Shown piece after piece: positions 1 through 8,652 of a DNA stretch of 64,000 nucleotides (the stretch's first letter is position 1; every line of letters begins with the position of its first letter). The position numbers and the translations under genes are program-made. The DNA comes from Commensalibacter oyaizuii. Its GTDB lineage: Bacteria > Pseudomonadota > Alphaproteobacteria > Acetobacterales > Acetobacteraceae. The stretch covers positions 992,001-1,056,000 of the forward strand of contig NZ_JASBAO010000001.1 in NCBI RefSeq assembly GCF_029953265.1, read 5' to 3'. Under the pieces are notes generated by a model. That model was given only the letters and a program-made list of their open reading frames with translations. It was not told the origin of the DNA and did no database searches.

Positions 1-634
1 AGATAGATTAGATGGCGGTGCCAGAGCCAACGTCGGTATTCACGGCAACTGGACTTGGGACGGCCACAGCATTGATACTTTGGTAGGTCAAAGCTACCAA
101 ACCAATGTGCAACGAGATATTCCAGCTTATTCTGGGGTTAATCGACATATGTCTGATATTGTCACTCGTATCCGTATATCCCCTGTACAATGGTTTAGTG
201 GGACAGGCAGGGCCAGAATTGACCCTTATAGCGGGGATATTAGTTTTGCCGAAGGAATATTTAACGCAGGATTTCGTCATTTTGGTATTAACGGTGGCTA
301 TATTTATGAACCTGTTACCCCCTACTACTATTATTTTGGTAATCCTTTTACCAGCAACGGCCCTTCTTATCTGTATAAAGAAAAGACAAGCGAACTTACC
401 TTAGGCGCTTCAACTGACTGGGATCATTGGCATGCCTCAGCCTTTGGAAGAAGAAGCTTATCTAGAAAACAAAATGTCGCTATTGGTGGCACTGTTGGCT
501 ACAGAAATGATTGCTTTAGCTTGGATACAATTTATTTTAAACAGTATACTATGATTAATGGCGAATCAAACAGCGACACCGTTTTATTTATGTTAACCTT
601 TAAAACTCTAGGAGCCTTCGGGATCAACGGATGA
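1..634 (+). CDS. lptD: LPS-assembly protein LptD, C-terminal part (5' end outside window)
   Basis: This is the last ~210 residues of an open frame that enters from the left edge; the first whole codon is at base 2. The stretch alternates short aromatic/polar beta-strand segments with Tyr/Gly-rich turns and ends in a hydrophobic strand (VLFMLTFKTLG) a few residues before the stop, as in outer-membrane beta-barrels. LptD forms the outer-membrane channel that, with LptE, inserts lipopolysaccharide in the outer leaflet. The stop overlaps the surA start by 4 bases (ATGA). The lptD-surA-rsmA neighbourhood is the family's usual context and is the main support for the name, since the diagnostic N-terminal domain is missing. 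Confidence 0.82.
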   Translation, partial: DRLDGGARANVGIHGNWTWDGHSIDTLVGQSYQTNVQRDIPAYSGVNRHMSDIVTRIRISPVQWFSGTGRARIDPYSGDISFAEGIFNAGFRHFGINGGYIYEPVTPYYYYFGNPFTSNGPSYLYKEKTSELTLGASTDWDHWHASAFGRRSLSRKQNVAIGGTVGYRNDCFSLDTIYFKQYTMINGESNSDTVLFMLTFKTLGAFGING

Positions 635-2070
635 TATATACAAAACATAAGTTTTCTCAATATCGATCAACGTCTTGTTTAGCTCTGATGGGGATATTTT
701 TAGCCTTTGCCCCTGCTACAACCTTTGCCACAAGTCATAAAGGACACCACGCATCTACCCCTCAATCAGATTCTCAGATTGTTAGTGACGGATATTCAAG
801 TGATTCCAACCAAGCAAGCACGGAAAGTAAAATCGTTGCAATTATTAATGGGCAACTGCTGACCCAACGCGATATCAACAACCGTGAAAAATTATTCCAA
901 TTAACAGCAGGCATCCGCTTGACACCAGATGTGTTACAGCGCATGAGGCCACAGTTAATCAAACAATTAATAACGGAACGCCTGCACACCCAAGAAATGT
1001 TGCGAAGGAATATCAATATATCTCCTGAACAAATTGCCCAAGCAATTGCAGATATCGAAAAACGTAACAACATGCCCCCTAATGCATTAAGGGACCGGCT
1101 GTCACAGGACGGTGTATCTTTAACTACCTTGATTGATCAAATCCGCCTGCAACTAGGATGGGGAAAAGTCATCCAACAAGATTTAGGCAGCCAAAGCCGT
1201 ATCACCGCACAGGAAGTTGAACAACGTCAAAAAGCTTTAAAACACGAAGTTGGACGACCTGAATATTTAATCAGCGAAATTTTTGTTCCCGTTGAAAACG
1301 CACGCCATCCAGAGCAAGAATTGCAATTTACAAAAACAATTATCCAACAATTAAGAAACGGCGCCCCATTCCCCATCGTTGCTGCCCAATTTTCACAAGC
1401 ACAAAGCGCCCTACAAGGCGGTGCATTAGGATGGGTCCAAGAAGATAATCTTGATCCAGAAGTTGCCGCTATTGCACGTAAAATGCCAATTGGTGCTATT
1501 TCAAACCCTATCCAAGTCGCAGGGGGATATATTATTGCAACATTGGGGGGACGCAGAACCATTGGTAATGAAATGGGTACGTTAATGAAGATTAAACAAG
1601 TCTTTATTCCATTTTCATCAAAATTAAATCCACAACATCCAACTCCACAACAAGTAAGCGTTTTAAATCAAGTTAATAAACTAAGAACTTCTATGCATTC
1701 CTGCCAACAAGCAGAGGAAGCAAATCAAAAAGCAGGAAATGTCCGTCCTTCTGATCCTGGTGAAGTACAGTTGGAACGTTTAAATCCAGAGATGGCTAAT
1801 ATTTTACAAGATTTACAACCTGGGCAAGTCAGTAAACCATTAGTATCTGTTGATGGTATTGCTCTGTTAATGGTATGTTCTCGCGAAAAGAAAAATATTG
1901 CTGACATCTCTGCCAGCGAAATTGCAAACCAACTACTTAATCAACGTGTTGAGCAAATTTCTCAACAACTAGACCGCGACCTACATCGTCAAGCGATTAT
2001 TGAAATACAAAAGCCCGATAATGGATCCAGTAAAAAGACATCTTCCCCCACTAAAGACCAGCATAAATAA
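631..2070 (+). CDS. surA: Periplasmic peptidyl-prolyl isomerase/chaperone SurA
   Basis: The 479-residue protein starts with a signal peptide (hydrophobic core about residues 16-30, likely cut near residue 33). A low-complexity linker is followed by a SurA-type N-terminal chaperone domain (about 66-190), one clear parvulin domain (about 211-310, with the GGALGW core and GGYII near its end), and a second weaker parvulin-like segment (about 322-425). SurA escorts outer-membrane proteins, including LptD, through the periplasm, so coupling to lptD by a 4-base overlap makes sense. The Lys/Ser-rich tail overlaps the 5' end of rsmA. The ATG within the lptD stop is the natural start. Confidence 0.93.
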   Translation: MIYTKHKFSQYRSTSCLALMGIFLAFAPATTFATSHKGHHASTPQSDSQIVSDGYSSDSNQASTESKIVAIINGQLLTQRDINNREKLFQLTAGIRLTPDVLQRMRPQLIKQLITERLHTQEMLRRNINISPEQIAQAIADIEKRNNMPPNALRDRLSQDGVSLTTLIDQIRLQLGWGKVIQQDLGSQSRITAQEVEQRQKALKHEVGRPEYLISEIFVPVENARHPEQELQFTKTIIQQLRNGAPFPIVAAQFSQAQSALQGGALGWVQEDNLDPEVAAIARKMPIGAISNPIQVAGGYIIATLGGRRTIGNEMGTLMKIKQVFIPFSSKLNPQHPTPQQVSVLNQVNKLRTSMHSCQQAEEANQKAGNVRPSDPGEVQLERLNPEMANILQDLQPGQVSKPLVSVDGIALLMVCSREKKNIADISASEIANQLLNQRVEQISQQLDRDLHRQAIIEIQKPDNGSSKKTSSPTKDQHK

Positions 2071-2860
2071 ATATAACCTGCATGCAAAAAAATCATTGGG
2101 ACAGCATTTTCTGTTGGACCCAATGATCAATCAGCAAATTATCGCACTGGCTGGGGATATTAAAAATAAAACGCTTGTTGAAGTAGGCCCTGGTCCTGGT
2201 GGATTGACCAGGGCCTTACTAGACAGCCCTGCCCGTTGCGTTATCGGTGTTGAAGTTGATCAGCGTGCATTGTTATTGTTAAACGAACTAAAAGAATATT
2301 ATCCTGAGCGTTTTAAGATTGTTGAACATGATGCGTTGAAACTTGATCTGACAACATTATGCGATTCCCCTCGTCAAATAATCTCTAACTTACCTTATAA
2401 TATTGGAACCACTTTATTTTTAGGATGGCTAAAACAAGGAGCGGCATGGGATCGCATGACGTTAATGTTCCAACAAGAAGTGGCAGAACGAATTTGTGCT
2501 GCCCCGAATACGGAATTCTATGGACGCTTGTCTGTAATTGCGCAGTGGGTGGCAAACTGCGCAATTGTAAAGCGCATTCCTCCCGGTGCCTTTTCACCCC
2601 CTCCAAAGGTATACTCAGCTGTTGTTAATGTCGTTCCAAAATCTGAGCAACCTTCCCCCATATTGTTTAAAGCAATGGAGACCGTTACCGCTGCGGCATT
2701 TGGTCAACGTCGAAAAATGCTGAAAGGTGCATTAAAAACAATTGATGGGGTCAATTTGCTAGCCAAAGCAAACATCGATGGAACTAGACGGGCAGAAACT
2801 CTCAACATTTCTGAATTCGATCAGCTTGCCCGCCTATACGCACAAAATAACAACTTATAA
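2021..2860 (+). CDS. rsmA: 16S rRNA dimethyladenosine transferase RsmA (KsgA)
   Basis: RsmA uses SAM to dimethylate two adjacent adenines near the 3' end of 16S rRNA in late 30S assembly. The sequence shows the family's SLGQHFLLD entry motif (about residues 25-33), the SAM-binding loop EVGPGPGG (about 54-61), and the catalytic NLPYN motif (about 123-127). I place the start at the ATG at 2021 (279 residues); an in-frame TTG at 2000 would add seven unsupported residues. The gene begins 50 bases inside surA. In many proteobacteria pdxA lies between surA and rsmA; here it is absent. The stop overlaps the convergent cfa stop by 6 bases. Confidence 0.95.
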   Translation: MDPVKRHLPPLKTSINKYNLHAKKSLGQHFLLDPMINQQIIALAGDIKNKTLVEVGPGPGGLTRALLDSPARCVIGVEVDQRALLLLNELKEYYPERFKIVEHDALKLDLTTLCDSPRQIISNLPYNIGTTLFLGWLKQGAAWDRMTLMFQQEVAERICAAPNTEFYGRLSVIAQWVANCAIVKRIPPGAFSPPPKVYSAVVNVVPKSEQPSPILFKAMETVTAAAFGQRRKMLKGALKTIDGVNLLAKANIDGTRRAETLNISEFDQLARLYAQNNNL

Positions 2861-4075
2861 TGTCTTGGCTTCGATCTCAGCTTGCATCATATAATCCCGT
2901 GTAATTGGTAAGGCATTTAAGCTGGGGCTTATTTGTAGCTGGAAATTCATGTGGTTATGATAATAAAATGACAATTCACAAGATGAAAGATAAAATTCAA
3001 ACATTCTGTAAAAGCGTGCATCATACATCTTGATAATTTCATCTTTTTTCTGTTCTACACGCTCGCGCCATAATCGAAGTGTTTTAGCATAGTGTAATCG
3101 TAGGATTTCACAATCTGTAACCCATAATCCACTTTTTTCAATAGCACCGAATGTTTCACTTAATGAAGGGGAATATCCCCCTGGAAAAATATATTTATTA
3201 ATCCACGCATTCGTTGAACCCGGGCCATCTGAACGGCCAATTGAATGCAACAACATGACCCCATCTGATTTCAGAATTTTCTTAATTTCTTTGAAAAAAT
3301 CGGCATAAAAATGAACACCTACATGTTCGAACATTCCCACTGAAACAATGCGATCGTATTGAGTCTTAACCAATCGATAATCCATTAGCTTAAACTGGAC
3401 TTTATCCTCTAAGCCTTCTTCTTTTGCTCTGGTTTTTGCAATCTGTAATTGTTCCTGAGAAAGTGTAATACCCGTTACATTGGCCCCATATCGTTTAGCA
3501 AGAAATAGAGCCATCCCCCCCCAACCACAGCCAATGTCTAAAACAGATAATCCAGGTTTATTCAGTAACAACTTTGAAGCAATATGGTGCTTTTTAGCTT
3601 CTTGAGCCTCGTCTAAATCTTCATTTCCATTATTGAAATACGCACATGAATACTGACGATCTTTGTCTAGAAACAAATCATACAAAGCGCTGTTTAAATC
3701 ATAATGATGGGCAACATTTTTACGAGACCGTTGCATAACATTTAATTGAGACCAAGACCGTTTGGCAAACCTTAGGACAAAAGCAATCTTTTCACCAACA
3801 TGATCCTGTTGCAGATCATTTTGCAAAATCACTTTTAAAACTTGATAAATCGAGCAATCAATTGGGCGTATACTTTCATCCATATATCCTTCACCAAATG
3901 CTAGGCCTGGATTAGTAAGCAGACGCATATAAATTTCTACTGTTGCAAATTCAACCGTTGCAAAATCTTGAGCATTAATGTCCCCATATACTCTACGGGT
4001 TTTATTTGGGAAAATAACTTCTAAGCGCCCTTTTTTAATCAGTTTTTTAAGAATAGCATCCAACATGCCAAACAT
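2855..4075 (-). CDS. cfa: Cyclopropane-fatty-acyl-phospholipid synthase
   Basis: The 406-residue enzyme transfers a methylene from SAM to the double bond of unsaturated acyl chains in membrane phospholipids, a typical acid- and stress-adaptation step. A family-typical N-terminal domain precedes a SAM-dependent methyltransferase fold with motif I VLDIGCGWGG (about residues 177-186), and the YSCAYF segment and the VSVGMFEHVG motif are present. The start at 4075 has a GGAG Shine-Dalgarno 8 bases upstream; a second ATG three codons in is less well placed. It is convergent with rsmA, sharing the last 6 bases. A run of eight C (3515-3522) lies inside the SAM-motif coding region. Confidence 0.95.
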   Translation of the reverse strand: MFGMLDAILKKLIKKGRLEVIFPNKTRRVYGDINAQDFATVEFATVEIYMRLLTNPGLAFGEGYMDESIRPIDCSIYQVLKVILQNDLQQDHVGEKIAFVLRFAKRSWSQLNVMQRSRKNVAHHYDLNSALYDLFLDKDRQYSCAYFNNGNEDLDEAQEAKKHHIASKLLLNKPGLSVLDIGCGWGGMALFLAKRYGANVTGITLSQEQLQIAKTRAKEEGLEDKVQFKLMDYRLVKTQYDRIVSVGMFEHVGVHFYADFFKEIKKILKSDGVMLLHSIGRSDGPGSTNAWINKYIFPGGYSPSLSETFGAIEKSGLWVTDCEILRLHYAKTLRLWRERVEQKKDEIIKMYDARFYRMFEFYLSSCELSFYYHNHMNFQLQISPSLNALPITRDYMMQAEIEAKTL

Positions 4076-4215
4076 ATATTAGCCTCCATAAACGAAGATC
4101 ACCTGATAATAATTATCTTTACTATAACTTTCTTACTTTTTTGAAAAAAAAACAAATAGGTTATGATTTATTCTCATAAAATTTAAAATTCTGTGTATAA
4201 AATCCCTACAAGATA

Positions 4216-4246
4216 TAAAAAAAACGGGGGATAAATCCCCCGCTTT
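4216..4246 (-). terminator. Intrinsic terminator of the rpsF-rpsR-rplI operon
   Basis: A GC-rich inverted repeat (CGGGGG at 4225-4230 with CCCCCG at 4237-4242, extendable by an AT pair on each side) is followed, reading the minus strand, by eight T. It lies ~30 bases after the rplI stop, so it ends that operon before cfa. Confidence 0.88.
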
Positions 4247-4277
4247 TCTAAACAACCGCATTTAGGCGCTTAAATAA

Positions 4278-4865
4278 TTATTCAACCGTTGTTTGTTCAG
4301 TTTCAGCTGGTGCATCTTCCAATAGCTCAGCGTTCACTTCTTCAACAGCAACAACTTCTTCAATGACTTCAATTTGTGTTGCTTCACCTTTGGCTTGACG
4401 TTCAGCTTCTTCAACAGAACGTGCAACATTGACATTAACGTCTAAATGAACCTCTGGATGTAACTGTACCTTAACTTGGTACAGACCCAAAGCTTTAATT
4501 GGATGAGCAATTTCAACTTGCTGACGGCGAATGGTTAGTCCTTCTTTTTCTGCTGCTTCACGAATATCACGTGCAGTCACAGAGCCGTACAAGCTTCCAC
4601 TTTCGCCAGCTTGGCGAATAATGACAACCGTTAAGCCTTGTAAACGTTCCAAGAGACGTTCTGCCTCTTCACGACGTTTAATATTTTGTGCTTCTAACTG
4701 GCTACGTTCTCTTTCAAAACGTTCACGATTAGCAGCAGTCGAACGAATAGCTTTACCTTGAGGAAGCAAATAGTTACGTGCAAAACCAGGTTTTACCTTA
4801 ACCACATCACCCATTTGCCCCAGTTTTTCTACTCTTTGAAGTAGAATAACTTCTGTTGCAGACAT
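4278..4865 (-). CDS. rplI: 50S ribosomal protein L9
   Basis: Large-subunit protein that binds 23S rRNA and reaches out from the L1-stalk base. The N-terminal domain ([20 protein letters not shown], then [13 protein letters not shown]) and the long connecting helix rich in Arg/Glu are clear. At 195 residues it is longer than the ~150 of E. coli because of an acidic Val/Glu/Ala tail from about residue 160, a kind of extension seen in alphaproteobacterial L9. It is the last gene of the rpsF-rpsR-rplI unit, 13 bases after rpsR, and is followed by a strong terminator. Confidence 0.97.
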   Translation of the reverse strand: MSATEVILLQRVEKLGQMGDVVKVKPGFARNYLLPQGKAIRSTAANRERFERERSQLEAQNIKRREEAERLLERLQGLTVVIIRQAGESGSLYGSVTARDIREAAEKEGLTIRRQQVEIAHPIKALGLYQVKVQLHPEVHLDVNVNVARSVEEAERQAKGEATQIEVIEEVVAVEEVNAELLEDAPAETEQTTVE

Positions 4866-4878
4866 ACTATGCTCCTTC

Positions 4879-5154
4879 TCAGTCTTGAACGTAAGGCAAA
4901 AGTGCTAAAAAGCGAGCACGTTTAATTGCCTGTGCCAATTCACGTTGTTTCTTTGCAGAAACTGCAGTGATACGACTTGGAACGATTTTGCCACGTTCTG
5001 AAAGAAAACGAGACAATAAACGAATATCCTTGTAATCGATTTTTGGCGCATTTGCAGATGAAAAAGGACAGGTTTTACGTCTGCGGTGAAAAGGGCGACG
5101 TGCCCCTACAGCAACACGACGGGCAGCTGGATTAACTTGAAGTGTGTCTGACAT
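4879..5154 (-). CDS. rpsR: 30S ribosomal protein S18
   Basis: The 91-residue basic protein carries the S18 core ([31 protein letters not shown], and [20 protein letters not shown]). S18 pairs with S6 on the 30S platform; the two genes are adjacent here with 3 bases between them. A slightly long N-terminus (about 20 residues before the core) is the only variation. Confidence 0.97.
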   Translation of the reverse strand: MSDTLQVNPAARRVAVGARRPFHRRRKTCPFSSANAPKIDYKDIRLLSRFLSERGKIVPSRITAVSAKKQRELAQAIKRARFLALLPYVQD

Positions 5155-5157
5155 GAA

Positions 5158-5619
5158 TTATGCCTCCTCTTCTTCAGAATGGCTGTTAGCAAAACCATTA
5201 TCATCTGCACCATCTTCTTCAGAATGCTTACGACCGCTGTCATAACGACCAGATGATTTAGGACCACGATTGCTGCTTGAACGATCTTTATCATCGCCTT
5301 TACGTGACAGGATTGGAGAAGGTGCCTCATCAATCGCATCGATACGTAGTGTCATAAAACGAAGCACATCTTCGTTCAGATTTAATTGACGTTCTACTTC
5401 TTTAATCGTTGTTGACTTTGCGTCAACGCCTAATAATACATAGTGGCCTTTACGATTTTTCTTAACTCTATACGCTAAGGTACGTAAACCCCAATATTCG
5501 CGTTTTTGAATGGAACCTTCTTCACTTTCAATTAAAGAAGCTACTCCATTCGTGATATCTTCAACTTGTTGTTGAGTAATATCATTACGTGCAATAAACA
5601 CGCACTCATATAATGGCAT
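5158..5619 (-). CDS. rpsF: 30S ribosomal protein S6
   Basis: The first ~98 residues are a normal S6 fold (MPLYECVFIARND at the start, then YWGLRTLAYRVKKNRKGHYV and VLRFMTLRID). The remaining ~55 residues form a low-complexity tail of Ser, Asp, Arg and Glu ending in EEEEA. Acidic S6 tails are known (E. coli S6 is post-translationally glutamylated), but this one is long. It is the first gene of the rpsF-rpsR-rplI operon, and the upstream leader contains hairpins. Confidence 0.97.
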   Translation of the reverse strand: MPLYECVFIARNDITQQQVEDITNGVASLIESEEGSIQKREYWGLRTLAYRVKKNRKGHYVLLGVDAKSTTIKEVERQLNLNEDVLRFMTLRIDAIDEAPSPILSRKGDDKDRSSSNRGPKSSGRYDSGRKHSEEDGADDNGFANSHSEEEEA

Positions 5620-5654
5620 ATTATCTCCCTTCGGCTGACTTCAACCCAATGAAA

Positions 5655-5721
5655 CCAATAAAATTATTGGCTAACTCTTCCAACTTTTGGGTATAGCCAA
5701 GGTATAGCCGTAAAACCTTGG
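5655..5721 (-). promoter_or_regulatory. Two hairpins in the rpsF leader
   Basis: Between the upstream GNAT gene and rpsF, the minus-strand transcript could fold a 7-bp stem (CCAAGGT 5697-5703 with ACCTTGG 5715-5721, 11-base loop) and then a 6-bp stem (CCAATA 5655-5660 with TATTGG 5665-5670). S6:S18 is known to control its own operon through an mRNA leader structure in many bacteria. I could not match the known consensus by eye, so this is only a candidate. Confidence 0.35.
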
Positions 5722-5774
5722 CAGGGAAGAACCTTCTTAAAACCACAAAACTATAAATTTTGCAAGATATTATA

Positions 5775-6359
5775 TTACTTTTGATTTAAAAATTGCTTGG
5801 GTATTGGCAGTTGCAAAACATCAGGAATATTCCACAATTCTGTCTCAGTTTTAATAGGTTCAAATCCAGCATTTTGATATATTTTTAAAGCATTGGGATT
5901 ATCAAGATTACAAGTATTGATCCGTAAACAAGCAGGTTGCTTTTGCCAAGCATAAGTAACAACTTGATTGAAAAATGCTTTTCCCAATCCCTGCCCCACC
6001 AAATGTGGCATTAATCCAAAATAAGCAATATTAATACTTAAGGGGTTACGACAATCCAATTCAAAAAAACCAGAAACAACGTTTTGACGATCCTTTAAGA
6101 CATGAACTTCAACCAAAGGATCAGAAAATAATTGTTGTAAATACTGATCTGATAGTACGCGACGCATCCACCAGCAACATTGTCTGCCAACATTATTATA
6201 TATATATCGATATAAAGGTATAGGAACGAAAGATAGTTTTTCCAAGGAATACTGATCTGGCAACGGATCGCCTTTTACCATAGGGGGGTGATCCATACGC
6301 AAAAACGTGATGCTAACAGTTACTGGCGTTGCAGGACGAATATTATTAATAGAATTCAT
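5775..6359 (-). CDS. GNAT-family N-acetyltransferase
   Basis: The 194-residue protein has the acetyl-CoA pyrophosphate-binding motif of the GNAT fold (VGQGLGKAFF, about residues 121-130). It is preceded by a hydrophobic strand (INIAYFGLMP) and followed by LDNPNALKIYQNAGFEP, the usual motif B region. The ~60-residue N-terminal part is less typical, and the substrate (amine, protein or small molecule) cannot be told. It lies between rpoD and rpsF on the same strand, but a terminator separates it from rpoD and a structured leader separates it from rpsF, so it is probably its own unit. Confidence 0.85.
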   Translation of the reverse strand: MNSINNIRPATPVTVSITFLRMDHPPMVKGDPLPDQYSLEKLSFVPIPLYRYIYNNVGRQCCWWMRRVLSDQYLQQLFSDPLVEVHVLKDRQNVVSGFFELDCRNPLSINIAYFGLMPHLVGQGLGKAFFNQVVTYAWQKQPACLRINTCNLDNPNALKIYQNAGFEPIKTETELWNIPDVLQLPIPKQFLNQK

Positions 6360-6370
6360 AAACTACCAAA

Positions 6371-6401
6371 TCAAAAGAAGGAGGACAGCATCCTCCTCCT
6401 T
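6371..6401 (-). terminator. Intrinsic terminator after rpoD
   Basis: An inverted repeat (AGGAGGA 6379-6385 with TCCTCCT 6391-6397, or the alternative partner at 6394-6400) is followed on the minus strand by TCTTTT. It lies ~30 bases beyond the rpoD stop and just before the GNAT start. Confidence 0.72.
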
Positions 6402-6429
6402 GTTTAATGACCGATTGTCTGTAATCAAA

Positions 6430-8400
6430 TCAATTGTCGTCTAAAAACGAACGTAATTTACGACTACGACTGGGATGTTTTAATTTGCGTAAAGCCTTTG
6501 CTTCAATCTGACGTATACGTTCACGGGTTACATTAAATTGCTGACCAACTTCTTCCAAAGTATGATCGGTATTCATCCCAATACCAAAGCGCATTCTTAA
6601 CACTCTTTCTTCTCTTGGGGTCAAAGATGCTAAAACTCGTGTGGTTGCTTCACGCAAATTGGTCTGAATAGCAGCATCAAGAGGAATTACCGCACTTTTA
6701 TCTTCAATGAAATCGCCAAGATGGCTATCTTCCTCATCACCGATGGGGATTTCTAAAGAAATAGGTTCTTTAGCAATTTTTAAAACCTTCCGAACCTTCT
6801 CTAAAGGCATTCCCAATTTTTCAGCCAACTCTTCTGGGGTTGGCTCTCTGCCAATTTCATGAAGCATTTGACGCGAAGTACGAACCAATTTATTAATGGT
6901 TTCAATCATATGCACAGGAATACGGATCGTTCTGGCCTGATCTGCAATGGATCGAGTTATAGCCTGCCTAATCCACCATGTCGCATAAGTTGAAAACTTA
7001 TAACCGCGACGATATTCGAATTTATCGACCGCCTTCATTAATCCAATATTACCCTCTTGGATTAGATCCAAGAATTGCAAACCACAATTTGTGTATTTCT
7101 TGGCAATCGAAATAACCAAGCGTAAGTTGGCTTCGATCATTTCTTTTTTGGCACGTGTTGCATCACGCTCACCATAAGAGACGGTTGAGAACACACGACG
7201 AAATTCAGAAATAGGCAACCCTACCTTTTGTGATAATTCAGCAATTTGATCACGATACTTGCTGATTTCATTGCCATATTTTTCCACAAACAGTTTCCAG
7301 TATTTCCCTGGTAAATTAGCAACCGCATCCAACCAGTCAGGATTCAATTCATATCCATGGTATTTAGATAAAAAATCATCACGAGAGATTTTACATCTCT
7401 CAGCCATTCGCAACATACTGCCTTCTAATGAAGCAAGTTTTTTAGAGACCGTTTTTAACTGTTCAACAAGAAATTCAATTTTGTTACTTTGCAAGTGAAC
7501 TTGTTGGACTTCAATAATTAACTTATTACGAAGATCTTCATATTTAGTTTCAAAATCTTCGGTAACTTTTTCACCGGACTGAATAATATCCAAACGTTGA
7601 ACTTGCAGCTGGTAAAGTTCTCTATAAATTTTTTCAATTTCACCAAAATGTTGAAGGATTTCGTCTTTATATTTTTCTTCTAAAGCTGACAGAGAAAGAT
7701 TATTTTCCTCATTAGTATCGTCACCTTCTTCACTTTCACCCTCTGCATCTTCGCTGTCATCTTCTATCTCATCTTCATTATTAATAGAATCGGAGATGTC
7801 AGAAATATCTGTTTGATCGTACTCTGTCTGTGTGGCTTCTAAATCGACAATATCTCTTAATAATACGTCACCAGCTTTTAATTGCTCGTGCCAACCAATA
7901 ATAGCCCTAAAAGTCAAGGGGCTTTCACACAGCCCACCAATCATTTGGTTACGACCTGCTTCAATTCGTTTAGCAATTGCAATCTCGCCTTCACGTGATA
8001 AAAGCTCTACCGCCCCCATTTCACGCAAATACATCCTTACAGGATCATCTGTTCTTCCAACAGAAGTCTCAGCAACGGCAGCAGGCTCGTCCCCGTCATT
8101 CTCTGTTTCATTATCCTCTTCAGAACCTACTTCTTCACTATTATCGTCTTCATTTTCTTCATTTTCGATAATCTGAATACTCATTTCAGAAAAAGCAGCC
8201 ATTACATCTTCGATTTGTTCAGAAGACATTTGGTCTTGTGGAAGAATAGCATTTAACTCATCGAAAGTAACATAGCCTCGTTCTTTGCCCTTACTTATTA
8301 ATCGTTTCACATCAGCAGAACGCGTATCTAAGACGTTTGGATCGTTATCACGATCGTTTGAATTGTCCTCATTACTTTTAGATGCTGCTTTTACAACCAT
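6430..8400 (-). CDS. rpoD: RNA polymerase primary sigma factor RpoD (sigma-70)
   Basis: The housekeeping sigma factor, 656 residues. Region 1.1 (about 28-80, [20 protein letters not shown]), region 1.2 ([19 protein letters not shown], about 120-140), a large non-conserved insert, regions 2.1-2.4 (about 417-500, with [20 protein letters not shown] and [11 protein letters not shown]), region 3, and region 4.2 ([20 protein letters not shown]) appear in order. Two very acidic low-complexity stretches (about 80-112 and 195-235) are present. It is the downstream member of the yqeY-dnaG-rpoD cluster, as in many alphaproteobacteria. The 252 AT-rich bases between dnaG and rpoD probably hold its promoter, but I cannot assign one with confidence. 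Confidence 0.98.
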   Translation of the reverse strand: MVVKAASKSNEDNSNDRDNDPNVLDTRSADVKRLISKGKERGYVTFDELNAILPQDQMSSEQIEDVMAAFSEMSIQIIENEENEDDNSEEVGSEEDNETENDGDEPAAVAETSVGRTDDPVRMYLREMGAVELLSREGEIAIAKRIEAGRNQMIGGLCESPLTFRAIIGWHEQLKAGDVLLRDIVDLEATQTEYDQTDISDISDSINNEDEIEDDSEDAEGESEEGDDTNEENNLSLSALEEKYKDEILQHFGEIEKIYRELYQLQVQRLDIIQSGEKVTEDFETKYEDLRNKLIIEVQQVHLQSNKIEFLVEQLKTVSKKLASLEGSMLRMAERCKISRDDFLSKYHGYELNPDWLDAVANLPGKYWKLFVEKYGNEISKYRDQIAELSQKVGLPISEFRRVFSTVSYGERDATRAKKEMIEANLRLVISIAKKYTNCGLQFLDLIQEGNIGLMKAVDKFEYRRGYKFSTYATWWIRQAITRSIADQARTIRIPVHMIETINKLVRTSRQMLHEIGREPTPEELAEKLGMPLEKVRKVLKIAKEPISLEIPIGDEEDSHLGDFIEDKSAVIPLDAAIQTNLREATTRVLASLTPREERVLRMRFGIGMNTDHTLEEVGQQFNVTRERIRQIEAKALRKLKHPSRSRKLRSFLDDN

Positions 8401-8652
8401 TTTTCCGCCTTCAAAGAATAATTACTACCTAATTGATTTTTTTAAATCTATATGGGTCTTGAATACTTAGTTAAAATAAATGTTTATTTATTTTGCATTG
8501 ACTCTTTTATAAAATAGCTCCTTATTCTTATATTTTAGGAGCTAGCGGAACAACTTTTACAGCCTAAAAGCAAAACAACTAAACAAAATTAGAGATGATA
8601 TTTTAATCAATGGAAATCAAGACAAATCACAAAAATATTATATATTATTTCA

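Noticed and set aside
2000-2020. TTG-initiated extension of rsmA
   Set aside because: The added residues are not family-like, and the ATG at 2021 gives the normal N-terminus.
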